From NCBI RefSeq assembly GCF_000018045.1, contig NC_009792.1:4216001-4280000 (forward strand): 64,000 nt of DNA. The letters are read 5' to 3'. The notes under the pieces are model-generated. The model was not told the DNA's origin and made no database searches. It saw only the letters and a list, made by a program, of their open reading frames with translations. The position numbers were made by a program, and so were the translations under genes. This document shows, piece after piece, positions 51,583-61,070 of the stretch. Every line of letters begins with the position of its first letter. Within the stretch, counting starts at the first letter, position 1. This stretch comes from Citrobacter koseri ATCC BAA-895 (GTDB lineage: Bacteria > Pseudomonadota > Gammaproteobacteria > Enterobacterales > Enterobacteriaceae).

Positions 51583-53073
51583 TCAGCTTTTGGTTTTTAC
51601 AAAGGCGCTTTTGTCGCCGCCAAACGGCACGGCCCCACTGAATGGTTTTCCGTCGATAGCATCATGCATACGTAATGCTTCAGGACGCAGCCAGCGCTGT
51701 ACGCGAGACGGCATATCCAGCCCAATTAACAGGATCACCACAAAGGTCAGGCTGAAGGAGAGCGATCCCAGCGCGGTGCCCAGATCCAGACGCTGTGCGA
51801 TCAGCGCCCCGAGGATAGGGGCCAGCGCGCCGCCCAGTGCGCCGACGTTATAGGTAAAGCCCAGACCTGCCGCTCGCTGGTCGGTATCAAAATAACCGCC
51901 AATGAGTTTCGGTAAGATCCCGGAGATCCCCTGCCCCAGCATCTGCTGGAAAAACAGTAGCAGACCCAGTACCCAGACGTTTGCGCCGCCAATCGCAAAT
52001 ACCGGAATGATCAGCACCTGGGAAGCCAGCAAACTGCAAACGTAGGCTTTGCGCGTACCCAGCCAGTCGCCGAGGAAACCGCCCACGCAGCAGCCGACTG
52101 CCGCCCCAAAGCCGCTAAAGAAAAGCACCTGCGCAACGGTGTGCGGATCGTAAGCCAGTTCAGTTTTCAGATACGTTGGCAGCAGCGCCTGAATCGGCCA
52201 TGAATAGAGGAAAGCAAAGAGCACCACGATCATCAGCATCACGCCCGTTGGCCAGCGTTTGCCGCTGCTTTGCACCATAAAACTGATGAAGATAACGGCG
52301 CACAGTAACCCTAACACCGCCACGATCGCCGCGTTTTGCAGGTCGCCCGCAAAGCAGAACCACAGTGCGGTTGCGGCGGCGATCGTCATCAGCACATTGA
52401 CGACGCGATGTTCGCCCCGGTAGAGGATATCCACCATCGTGCGCACCGGCGCTTTGCCTTCGTGTTTCTCTTTCCAGTCTTCCGCTTCAGGGATGTTTTT
52501 ACGCAGCCAGAGCGCGAAAATGATCGGCAGAATGCCAATGAAGAACAGCGCGCGCCAGCCCCAGACCGGAACCACCAGGCTGTAAACCTGCGCCGCCACG
52601 ACCGCCCCGACGGAGAAACCGGAAATCAGGAATCCACTGGCTTTATTACGTAAGTGCTTCGGCCAGCTTTCAATGACATAGGTGGCGCTGGAGCCATATT
52701 CGCCCGCCATTCCCATACCGATCACCAGACGGGCGATAAACATGGTGGTATAGCCGGGCGCAAAACCGCAGGCCAGCGTCCCCATAGAGAAAAGAATGAT
52801 ACTGGTGACCATCGCCAGACGTCGGCCATAGCGGTCACCCATTGCACCTAACATCAGCCCGCCAAACCAGCGGGAAATAAACGCCGCCGAGATCAGGCTG
52901 GCCGCCTGAACCGTCGTTAACCCAAACTCGCCCTGTACTTCCGTCAGAACAAGGGCAATCAACACAAAATCAAAACCATCAAGCAAATATCCCAGCCAGG
53001 CGGCGGAAAATGCCCGCCACTGCGCCCGGTTGAGATGGCGATACCACGGGATATTCTGGGTAGAAGTACTCAT
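51583..53073 (-). CDS. nanT: Sialic acid:proton symporter NanT
   Basis: A 496-residue major-facilitator transporter importing N-acetylneuraminate across the inner membrane. The MFS motif [11 protein letters not shown] follows the second helix; hydrophobic segments fit 12-14 helices with a central extension typical of NanT. REP units separate it from nanA, which probably lowers distal expression or stabilises nanA mRNA. Confidence 0.97.
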
Positions 53074-53106
53074 TTTTCATTCTCCCGACGATTTTTATTG
53101 TCGCTT

Positions 53107-53189
53107 TGCCGGATGGCGGCTTCGCCTCGCCTTACCCGGCCTACGTTTCATATTTTGTAGGCCGGATAAGCGTTAGCGCTATCCGGCAA
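53107..53189. repeat. BIME between nanA and nanT
   Basis: TGCCGGATGGCGGCTTCGCC with TACCCGGCCTAC, and an inverted TGTAGGCCGGATAAGCG with CTATCCGGCA. It lies inside an operon rather than at its end, 5 bp from the nanA stop. Confidence 0.85.
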
Positions 53190-53193
53190 CCGG

Positions 53194-54087
53194 TCAACCG
53201 CGTTCCTGCATTAACTGCTGCGCCAGCGCTTTCAGTTCAGGCAGATACTTCTCATCAACCGGCGAAAACGGCTTACGGCACAGCGGTACGGAGACCACGT
53301 CCATGTAGTGCAGCACCGTTTTCAGCCCACGGAATACGCCGGTTTTAATGAGCAGATCGATGACCTTATTGCACTCGGTTTGCAGATGCTGCGCTTTCGC
53401 TACATCGCCTTCCTGCAAGGCCTTAACAATCCCCTGATAACGCCAGCCCATAATGTTGTAAGTGCTGCCGATGCCCCCGTCTGCGCCTGCCAGCAGACCG
53501 GAAGCGAAGATTTCGTCATAACCGTTGTAGAGCACCAGATCAGGATGCGCACGGCGGATCTGCTCCATCTGATAGAGATCGCCGGAGGTTTGTTTCAGCG
53601 CGCCAACGCCGGGCAGCGTGACCAGCGTGTTGATTTGATCCAGCGTCAGCTTCACGCCGCTCAGCGCAGGAATGTTGTACACCACCATCGGCAATCCTTC
53701 AGCGGAATCGATAATGGCGCGGTAGTGATCGCAATGCTCTTCAAAGCTAAACGGATAATAAAACGGCGTCACGGCGGAAACGGCATCAAAACCGTAACGA
53801 TGCGCCGCGCTGGCCAGTTGCTGGCTCTCTTCGGTACTGACCGTACCGACATGGGCAATCAGCGTCACTTTGCCCTTCGCCTCTTCCGCCACAATTTCCA
53901 GGACCTGCTCTCTTTCTGCGCGGCTCTGAACGAACGCTTCTCCGGTCGAGCCGCCGACGTACAGCCCATCAATGCCCTGTGCAATGTTGAAACGCACCAG
54001 ACGGCGCAGGCTCTCAATATCCAGTTTCTGCTGGTTATCAAAAGGAGTTAACAACGCTGGCATTACGCCTCGTAAATCTTTTGCCAT
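53194..54087 (-). CDS. nanA: N-acetylneuraminate lyase
   Basis: A 297-residue class I aldolase of the DapA family cleaving Neu5Ac to ManNAc and pyruvate. The Schiff-base Lys165 (GALKQTSGD) and Tyr137 (VVYNIPALSG) are present, as is the GGSTGEAF motif. First gene of the nanATEKQ operon, controlled by NanR from an operator upstream. Confidence 0.98.
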   Translation of the reverse strand: MAKDLRGVMPALLTPFDNQQKLDIESLRRLVRFNIAQGIDGLYVGGSTGEAFVQSRAEREQVLEIVAEEAKGKVTLIAHVGTVSTEESQQLASAAHRYGFDAVSAVTPFYYPFSFEEHCDHYRAIIDSAEGLPMVVYNIPALSGVKLTLDQINTLVTLPGVGALKQTSGDLYQMEQIRRAHPDLVLYNGYDEIFASGLLAGADGGIGSTYNIMGWRYQGIVKALQEGDVAKAQHLQTECNKVIDLLIKTGVFRGLKTVLHYMDVVSVPLCRKPFSPVDEKYLPELKALAQQLMQERG

Positions 54088-54122
54088 AACGACCTCTGTC
54101 GATGATTAGTGTTATCTGACTA

Positions 54123-54145
54123 CATACCTTTATACCTGTTATACC
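54123..54145 (-). promoter_or_regulatory. NanR operator at the nanA promoter
   Basis: On the minus strand three near-tandem GGTATA units occur: GGTATA-ACA-GGTATA-AA-GGTATG. This is the NanR-binding arrangement of the E. coli nanATEK promoter; Neu5Ac relieves repression. Confidence 0.85.
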
Positions 54146-54224
54146 AGATCAAATAAGCAGCACCCCAGTACAGAACGCACAGAGTGCGATCTACTTCACT
54201 AAACGATCGTCAGGATCGCGATCG

Positions 54225-55013
54225 CTAACGCAATTTTTTCTTTTGATCGAAGGCGTGCCAGGTGGCGGATACGCTATTGAGGTGGGTTTGCAGCGCGCGG
54301 TCAGCTTCATCTGGATCGCGCCGACGAATGGCATCGACAATAGCGATATGCTCTTGATAACTCACGCTATTATGCTCATGTAACTCCTGCCCGGAGACCG
54401 CAGGACGCGCAGCGATCAGCCAGTCCAGCAGCGCGACATGAATCGCCATGAAGATCGGATTGCCGGGGATTTCCGCCAGCACGCGGTGAAACTCGACGTC
54501 GGAACGAATGAAGAGCGCGTTATCGTCCAGCGACTGGCTGTTGATCTCCAGGGCTTTCGCCAGCAGATCAATTTGCTCATCCGTCGCGTGTTCCGCCGCA
54601 TAGCGCACAAGGCTTGATTCAAAGAACAGGCGCAGTTGCTCAAAGTGGGCGATACCGCCGGGGTGCGAGAGGAAATCTTTCGCCATGCCGGAAAGTTCGC
54701 TGATGATGGTATCAGCAGAAGGCCGTGACACGCGGGCGCGTTCGCCGTTATTGATTTGCACCAGACCTTTACGCTTGAGCGCGGCAAGCGCTTCACGCAC
54801 CGACGGGCGGCCCACGTTGAAGAAGGTCATCAACTCCCGCTCAGACGGCAGCTGCTCCCCTTCGCCGAATTCACCGCGACGAATCATCTGCTCCAGTTCT
54901 TCTTCTACCATTTCCGACAGTTTTTTACGCGCCAGCGGACGGCTGCGCAAACTACGGCCGATGGTTGGCGGAGAATTTTCTGCTTGCGAATCAAATGCGT
55001 TCATAGCGTCCAT
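54225..55013 (-). CDS. nanR: Sialic acid-responsive repressor NanR
   Basis: A 262-residue FadR-subfamily GntR regulator. The winged helix-turn-helix (QLPSERELMTFFNVGRPSVR) is followed by an alpha-helical FCD effector domain that binds Neu5Ac. The start at 55013 (MDAMNAFDSQ) is chosen from the E. coli start MGLMNAFDSQ. It is in the same direction as nanA, with its operator between them. Confidence 0.96.
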   Translation of the reverse strand: MDAMNAFDSQAENSPPTIGRSLRSRPLARKKLSEMVEEELEQMIRRGEFGEGEQLPSERELMTFFNVGRPSVREALAALKRKGLVQINNGERARVSRPSADTIISELSGMAKDFLSHPGGIAHFEQLRLFFESSLVRYAAEHATDEQIDLLAKALEINSQSLDDNALFIRSDVEFHRVLAEIPGNPIFMAIHVALLDWLIAARPAVSGQELHEHNSVSYQEHIAIVDAIRRRDPDEADRALQTHLNSVSATWHAFDQKKKLR

Positions 55014-55092
55014 TATGTAAATCGTCGAGGAAAACAGCAACTAAAGCCATCCTATCACAGGATCGAAAGTGGGGTGAAATCGTGGCAGGCGT

Positions 55093-55119
55093 GAAAAAAA
55101 ACAGGCCCTCAGGGCCTGT
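55093..55119 (-). terminator. sspAB terminator
   Basis: On the minus strand ACAGGCCC-TGA-GGGCCTGT is followed by seven T, just after sspB. Confidence 0.9.
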
Positions 55120-55128
55120 CTGTCTTGG

Positions 55129-55629
55129 TTACTTCACTACGCGTAATGCGGGTCGACCACCACGCGGCGGCGGCGGATCGTCATCAGGATTGTTGTCATC
55201 GTCATGATCGGGCTTATCACCATCAATCACGGACATGACCGTTTCGCTCTCCGCGCCCGGCGTTACATCGTCATCATTTAAGCTGGCGACGTCTTCATCG
55301 TAAGCGGCTTCAGGTTCAAACATTGTGCCTGCGCCGTTTTCACGCGCATAGATCGCCAGTACCGCAGCCAGCGGTACGGAGACCTGGCGTGGGACGCCGC
55401 CAAAGCGCGCGTTGAAACGCACTTCGTCGTTGGCCAACTCCAGATTGCCAACCGCACGGGGAGCAATGTTCAGAACAATTTGCCCGTCGCGCGCATATTC
55501 CATAGGGACATGCACGCCAGGCAGCGTCACATCCACCACCAGGTGCGGCGTGAGCTGGTTATCCAGCAACCATTCATAGAATGCACGCAGCAAATATGGA
55601 CGGCGTGGGGATAGCTGTGACAAATCCAT
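55129..55629 (-). CDS. sspB: ClpXP specificity-enhancing factor SspB
   Basis: A 166-residue adaptor (E. coli: 165) that delivers ssrA-tagged proteins and RseA to ClpXP. A folded substrate-binding domain (residues about 1-110) is followed by an acidic flexible linker rich in Asp and Pro and the C-terminal ClpX-binding motif GGRPALRVVK. Five bp after sspA. Confidence 0.97.
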   Translation of the reverse strand: MDLSQLSPRRPYLLRAFYEWLLDNQLTPHLVVDVTLPGVHVPMEYARDGQIVLNIAPRAVGNLELANDEVRFNARFGGVPRQVSVPLAAVLAIYARENGAGTMFEPEAAYDEDVASLNDDDVTPGAESETVMSVIDGDKPDHDDDNNPDDDPPPPRGGRPALRVVK

Positions 55630-55634
55630 ACTGA

Positions 55635-56273
55635 TTAACCCCGACCGAGGCGCATTTCACGTTCAGCTTCAGTTAAAGAAGCGAGGAACGAGTCACGTTC
55701 AAAGACGCGGGTCATATAGCCTTTCAGCTCTTTAGCGCCCGCACCGCTGAACTCAATACCCAGTTGCGGCAAACGCCACAGCAGCGGCGCCAGATAGCAA
55801 TCAACCAGGCTGAACTCATCGCTCAGGAAATACGGTTTTTGACCAAACACAGGCGCGATCGCCTGCAACTCTTCACGCAGTTGTTTACGCGCAACGTCAG
55901 CTTCAGAAGCGGACCCGTTCACGATGACGTTCATCAGCGTGTACCAGTCTTTTTCGATACGGTGCATGTACAGGCGGCTTTCGCCACGCGCAACCGGGTA
56001 AACCGGCATCAGCGGCGGATGAGGGAAACGCTCATCCAGGTATTCCATAATGATGCGAGATTCCCACAGGGTCAGCTCACGATCCACCAGGGTCGGTACG
56101 CTCTGACTCGGGTTGAGGTCAATCAGATCCTGAGGTGGGTTATCCTTCTCCACATGCTCGATCTCGAAACTAACACCTTTCTCCGCCAGCACAATGCGGA
56201 CCTGATGGCTATAGATGTCAGTAGGACCAGAAAACAGCGTCATTACCGAACGTTTGTTGGCAGCGACAGCCAT
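55635..56273 (-). CDS. sspA: Stringent starvation protein A
   Basis: A 212-residue glutathione S-transferase-fold protein that binds RNA polymerase during starvation and acid stress and lowers H-NS levels. MTLFSGPTDIYSHQVRIVLAEK, SVPTLVDRELTLWESRIIMEYLDERFPHPP match the family. Leads sspAB. Confidence 0.97.
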   Translation of the reverse strand: MAVAANKRSVMTLFSGPTDIYSHQVRIVLAEKGVSFEIEHVEKDNPPQDLIDLNPSQSVPTLVDRELTLWESRIIMEYLDERFPHPPLMPVYPVARGESRLYMHRIEKDWYTLMNVIVNGSASEADVARKQLREELQAIAPVFGQKPYFLSDEFSLVDCYLAPLLWRLPQLGIEFSGAGAKELKGYMTRVFERDSFLASLTEAEREMRLGRG

Positions 56274-56588
56274 GAAAACCTCCAGGTATATTCAGAATTT
56301 TTACTGCTACCAGCCACCGCGTGGCCAGCCAGAAGTTATGTCACCCGCCTGCGGAAAAGTCATTATTGTTCAAAAAGCAAACAAAAAATGAACAATACCC
56401 GTTATTTGGGCAGAAAATTGGATGATAGTTTACCAGATTTTGTGACCTTTGTGGTGAGTCGATTCTGGAAATGGGGAAAAAGAGGTGGCAATCAGAGGAT
56501 TACTTTGGACACACGCGCATTTTTTCCATAAAAAAACCCGCCGAAGCGGGTTTTTTCGCCAATGGTAATCTGCCGGAGCAGAAACCCA
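56274..56588. other. sspA leader and rpsI terminator region
   Basis: This 315-bp gap holds the rpsI terminator (56529-56556) and an AT-rich segment upstream of sspA. An inverted repeat ATTGTTCA (56365-56372)/TGAACAAT (56389-56396) lies about 100 bp before sspA. No gene is supported. Confidence 0.6.
56529..56556. terminator. rplM-rpsI terminator
   Basis: AAAAAACCCGC-CGAA-GCGGGTTTTTT; T-runs on both strands, 33 bp after the rpsI stop. Confidence 0.9.
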
Positions 56589-56984
<396 letters not shown>

Positions 56985-56996
56985 CTATAATCCCGA

Positions 56997-57425
56997 TTAG
57001 ATGTCAAGAACTTGCGGTTGCTGTGCCGCGTGGTTGTGCTCGTTGCCAGCGTAAACTTTCAGTTTACGGAACATAGCACGACCCAGCGGGCCTTTTGGCA
57101 GCATGCCTTTAACCGCGATTTCAATCACACGCTCAGGACGGCGAGCAATCATCTCTTCAAAGGTCGCTTGTTTGATACCACCGATGTGACCGGTGTGGTG
57201 ATAGTACACTTTGTCAGTACGCTTGTTGCCGGTTACAGCAACTTTGTCAGCGTTCAGAACGATGATGTAATCACCGGTATCGACGTGCGGAGTGTATTCC
57301 GCTTTGTGCTTACCGCGCAGGCGAAGAGCCAGTTCAGTAGCCAGACGGCCCAGAGTTTTACCGGTCGCGTCAACAACGTACCAGTCGCGTTTTACGGTTT
57401 CTGGTTTAGCTGTAAAAGTTTTCAT
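56997..57425 (-). CDS. rplM: 50S ribosomal protein L13
   Basis: A 142-residue early-assembly 23S rRNA binder beginning MKTFTAKPETVKRDWYVVDA. ATG 57425 matches the family; an upstream in-frame ATG is not conserved. L13 represses its own operon through the mRNA leader in E. coli. Confidence 0.98.
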   Translation of the reverse strand: MKTFTAKPETVKRDWYVVDATGKTLGRLATELALRLRGKHKAEYTPHVDTGDYIIVLNADKVAVTGNKRTDKVYYHHTGHIGGIKQATFEEMIARRPERVIEIAVKGMLPKGPLGRAMFRKLKVYAGNEHNHAAQQPQVLDI

Positions 57426-57727
57426 TAAAAGCTTACCCAATAGATAGTTACACGTTGGTGAACACCCAAACGTTTTCAATTGTTGAGGTTCACACGACAA
57501 AGTCCGGCAAACCTACCCCTTCGAATAGCCAATGCCAGCACACAAAAAGTTTTGGGAAAAAAACTTTCTTGTAACGTGGGGTCGCAGGATTATAGAGAAG
57601 TCAGGGGCAAAGATCGACCCCTTTTTGTGATTTGCAATGGGTTTTGTGCGGGGCATTTCTGCCGGTCTGATAAGCGAAGCGCCACCAGGCAACCTGCGCC
57701 GGATGGCGGCGAAACGCCTTATCCGGC
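57426..57727. other. rplM leader and promoter, zapE 3' side
   Basis: This 302-bp gap contains the rplM leader with a -10 TATAAT on the minus strand at 57594-57589, about 165 bp before the start codon, and REP units next to zapE. No gene is supported. Confidence 0.7.
57589..57594 (-). promoter_or_regulatory. rplM-rpsI promoter -10 element
   Basis: Consensus TATAAT followed by CCTGCGACCCC, a GC-rich discriminator as expected for ribosomal promoters. The -35 is not clear at 17 bp spacing. The long leader fits L13 feedback control. Confidence 0.65.
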
Positions 57728-57732
57728 CTACG
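57660..57732. repeat. BIME overlapping the zapE stop
   Basis: TGCCGGTCTGATAAGCGAAG with GCCACCAGGCA, then GCCGGATGGCGGCGAAACG with CCTTATCCGGCCTACG. The last bases include the zapE stop codon at 57728-57730. Confidence 0.85.
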
Positions 57733-58852
57733 GCATATGCGAGCGTTTCAGATACTCCTCGCTCTGCATCTCCTGCAAACGCGACAAACAGCGCTGGAAC
57801 TCAAACTTCAGGCGTTCGCCCTGATAGATCTCATATAAAGGCGCGTCGGCGCTCACCACCAGCTTCACATGGCGCTCGTAGAATTCATCCACCAGCGCGA
57901 TAAAACGGCGCGCTTCGCTTTCCATCAGCGGCGTCATGACCGGCACATCAAACAGCAGAACCGTATGGAACAGGCGCGACAGCGCAATATAGTCATGCTG
58001 GCTGCGAGCGTCTACGCATAAGGTGACGAAGGAGACCGCCAGCGTCTGGTTTTCCACTCCCATCGTCGGTAACGGACGATGATTCACCTCCAGCGTTGGC
58101 GCATTCTCACGTTTCGCACCCGCCAGCGCCAGCCAGAGTTTATCCATCTGTTGCTGCGTTTCGTCATTACGCGGCGAGAGCCACAAATGCGCCTGCGTCA
58201 GCGTGCGCAGACGATAATCCACCCCGGCATCCACATTCATAATGTCGCAATGCGCTTTGATAGCGTCGATAGCCGGAAGGAAGCGGGTACGTTGCAGGCC
58301 ATTGCGGTACAGCTCATCCGGCGGGATGTTCGAGGTCGCCACCAGGGTAATGCCGCGGGCAAACAGCGCTTTCATTAAGCCGCCAAGCAGCATCGCGTCG
58401 GTGATGTCGGAAACAAAAAACTCATCAAAGCAGAGCACATCCGTTTCGGCTTTGAAACGATCGGCAATAATCTCCAGCGGGTCGGTCTGCCCCTGTAGCG
58501 CCGTCAGCTCCTCATGCACACGCAGCATAAAGCGGTGGAAATGCAGACGCTGTTTCCGCTCGCCCGGCAGACTATGATAGAAGAGATCCATCAGCCAGGT
58601 TTTCCCTCGCCCGACCCCACCCCACATATACAGACCACGCACCGGCGCATTCGCTGACGGTTCACGTTTGCCAAGCAGTTTACCGAAACGGGCCATCAGT
58701 CCGCCGGTTTGCGGCGCCGGAGGCGTTTTGGCGATCAGCGCCTGGTAAATCGACTCCAGTCGGTTGACCGCATCTTTTTGCACGTCGTCGGGTTGATGGC
58801 TGCCATCGTTGAGGGCCTGAAGGTAACGCGATGTGGGGGAAATGCTTTGCAT
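57728..58852 (-). CDS. zapE: Cell division ATPase ZapE (AFG1-like)
   Basis: A 374-residue AAA+ protein (E. coli: 375) that associates with FtsZ during late division. Walker A is GGVGRGKTWLMD and Walker B VLCFDEFFVSD, followed by sensor TSNIPPDELY. Monocistronic; divergent from zapG. Confidence 0.97.
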   Translation of the reverse strand: MQSISPTSRYLQALNDGSHQPDDVQKDAVNRLESIYQALIAKTPPAPQTGGLMARFGKLLGKREPSANAPVRGLYMWGGVGRGKTWLMDLFYHSLPGERKQRLHFHRFMLRVHEELTALQGQTDPLEIIADRFKAETDVLCFDEFFVSDITDAMLLGGLMKALFARGITLVATSNIPPDELYRNGLQRTRFLPAIDAIKAHCDIMNVDAGVDYRLRTLTQAHLWLSPRNDETQQQMDKLWLALAGAKRENAPTLEVNHRPLPTMGVENQTLAVSFVTLCVDARSQHDYIALSRLFHTVLLFDVPVMTPLMESEARRFIALVDEFYERHVKLVVSADAPLYEIYQGERLKFEFQRCLSRLQEMQSEEYLKRSHMP

Positions 58853-59044
58853 GATGTTATTGTTATTCCTTGAAAATCGATGTGCCGACGTTCACGGCTG
58901 ACGAAAAAAAGGCCGTTCTACATTACGTGATATAAACACGGGATTCCACTTCTACGGGATTAGCGGTTATAGTGGCATAATCAGGCGCAGGCATGGAGCC
59001 TAAAGCCAACACCCTACGGAAACAAAAGACAACGGGAGATGTTC

Positions 59045-59443
59045 ATGACCTGGGAATATGCGCTAATTGGGTTAGTCGTCGGTATCATCATTGGTGCCGT
59101 AGTCATGCGTTTTGGTAATCGTAAATTACGCCAACAGCAGGCATTGCAGTACGAACTGGAAAAGAATAAAGCTGAGCTGGAAGAGTATCGTGAAGAGCTG
59201 GTCAGCCACTTTGCCCGCAGCGCCGAGCTGCTGGATACCATGGCGCATGATTATCGTCAGCTGTATCAGCACATGGCGAAAAGCTCCAGCAGCCTGCTGC
59301 CGGAACTGTCTGCGGAATCGAACCCGTTCCGTAACCGTCTGGCGGAGTCTGAAGCCAGTAACGATCAGGCGCCGGTCCAGATGCCGCGTGACTATTCCGA
59401 AGGCGCTTCCGGCCTGCTGCGTAGTGGCGCAAAACGCGACTAA
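59045..59443 (+). CDS. zapG: Z-ring associated membrane protein ZapG (YhcB)
   Basis: A 132-residue protein (DUF1043) with one N-terminal membrane helix (YALIGLVVGIIIGAVVMRFG) and a cytoplasmic coiled coil (QALQYELEKNKAELEEYREELV). It acts at the junction of division and envelope synthesis. ATG at 59045 follows GGGAGA; an ATG two codons earlier is also possible. Confidence 0.95.
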   Translation: MTWEYALIGLVVGIIIGAVVMRFGNRKLRQQQALQYELEKNKAELEEYREELVSHFARSAELLDTMAHDYRQLYQHMAKSSSSLLPELSAESNPFRNRLAESEASNDQAPVQMPRDYSEGASGLLRSGAKRD

Positions 59444-59611
59444 TCGCACATCGTTAAGAAATTTTTCGGGCGCAGCGGTTGCGCCCGTCTCTTCTCTCCT
59501 GTCCCAGCTATTATTTAGTCATTAACCTCATTGTTACCAGGCCGAAAATTCAATAACATCAAACTGTTTTGAATCGTCTTTCCGTTCACTCAAGGTACGA
59601 GAGCAGGCTCC

Positions 59612-60979
59612 ATGAAAAAACAAATCCCGTTGTTAAGTGCATTAGCGTTAAGTGTCGGGTTAACGCTCTCGGCACCGTTTCAGGCCGTCGCATCGATACC
59701 CGCGCAGATTCCCGGTCAGGCGGCGCTCCCCAGTCTCGCGCCAATGCTGGAAAAAGTGCTGCCGGCCGTGATTAGCGTGAAGGTTGAGGGAACCGCGACC
59801 CAAAGTCAGAAGGTTCCAGAAGAGTTTAAAAAGTTTTTTGGCGACGAGTTGCCTGATCAACCCTCTCAGCCGTTCGAAGGGCTGGGGTCGGGCGTCATCA
59901 TTGACGCCGCCAAAGGCTACGTTCTGACCAATAACCATGTCATTAATCAGGCACAGAAGATCAGCGTTCAGTTAAATGACGGACGCGAGTTTGACGCTAA
60001 ACTGATCGGCAGCGACGACCAGAGCGACATCGCGCTGCTGCAAATCCAGAACGCCAGCAACCTGACGCAAATCGCCATCGCCGACTCCGACAAACTGCGC
60101 GTCGGCGACTTTGCCGTCGCGGTAGGCAACCCGTTTGGTCTGGGGCAAACCGCCACCTCCGGCATTGTCTCCGCGCTTGGCCGGAGCGGGCTGAATCTGG
60201 AAGGACTGGAAAACTTTATTCAAACCGACGCCTCGATTAACCGTGGCAACTCCGGCGGCGCGCTGCTGAATCTCAACGGCGAGCTGATCGGCATCAACAC
60301 CGCTATTCTGGCACCTGGCGGCGGTAGCATCGGCATTGGGTTTGCGATTCCGAGTAATATGGCGCGCACGCTGGCGCAACAGCTGATTCAGTTTGGTGAA
60401 ATTAAACGCGGCCTGCTGGGAATTAAAGGCATGGAATTGACCGCCGATATCGCCAAAGCCTTCAAGCTGGATGTACAGCGCGGGGCGTTCATCAGCGAAG
60501 TGCTCCCGGGTTCAGGTTCCGCGAAAGCGGGTGTGAAATCCGGCGACGTGATCACCAGTCTCAACGGCAAGCCGCTGAGCAGCTTTGCCGAACTGCGCTC
60601 ACGCATCGCAACGACGGAACCCGGCACGAAAGTGAAGCTCGGTATGTTACGCGACGGCAAACCGCTGGAAGTCGAAGTCACCCTCGACACCAGCACGTCA
60701 TCCTCCGCCAGCGCGGAGATGATCGCCCCGGCATTGCAGGGCGCAACGCTGAGCGATGGTCAGTTAAAAGACGGCAATAAAGGCATCAAAATTGATAACG
60801 TTGAAAAAAGCAGTCCCGCCGCCCAGGCCGGTTTGCACAAAGATGACGTGATCATTAGCGTTAACCGCGATCGCGTGCACTCGATTGCGGAAATGCGCAA
60901 AGTGCTGGAAGCGAAACCATCGATTATTGCGCTACAGGTCGTACGCGGTAACGAGAACATTTACCTGCTCCTGCGTTAA
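59612..60979 (+). CDS. degQ: Periplasmic serine endoprotease DegQ
   Basis: A 455-residue HtrA-family protease/chaperone. The signal peptide ends near FQAVA-S. The triad is in TNNHVIN (His), SDIALLQ (Asp) and NRGNSGGALL (Ser), followed by two PDZ domains (about residues 260-350 and 365-455). Tandem with degS, 91 bp upstream of it. Confidence 0.97.
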   Translation: MKKQIPLLSALALSVGLTLSAPFQAVASIPAQIPGQAALPSLAPMLEKVLPAVISVKVEGTATQSQKVPEEFKKFFGDELPDQPSQPFEGLGSGVIIDAAKGYVLTNNHVINQAQKISVQLNDGREFDAKLIGSDDQSDIALLQIQNASNLTQIAIADSDKLRVGDFAVAVGNPFGLGQTATSGIVSALGRSGLNLEGLENFIQTDASINRGNSGGALLNLNGELIGINTAILAPGGGSIGIGFAIPSNMARTLAQQLIQFGEIKRGLLGIKGMELTADIAKAFKLDVQRGAFISEVLPGSGSAKAGVKSGDVITSLNGKPLSSFAELRSRIATTEPGTKVKLGMLRDGKPLEVEVTLDTSTSSSASAEMIAPALQGATLSDGQLKDGNKGIKIDNVEKSSPAAQAGLHKDDVIISVNRDRVHSIAEMRKVLEAKPSIIALQVVRGNENIYLLLR

Positions 60980-61070
60980 GTCATCGTTAACCGGACATCA
61001 GCCCCGCGTGCGATGTCCGGTTAACTCGTGGTATGCTGCTGCCGTTCCCTTTTTTAATGACGCCTCCATC

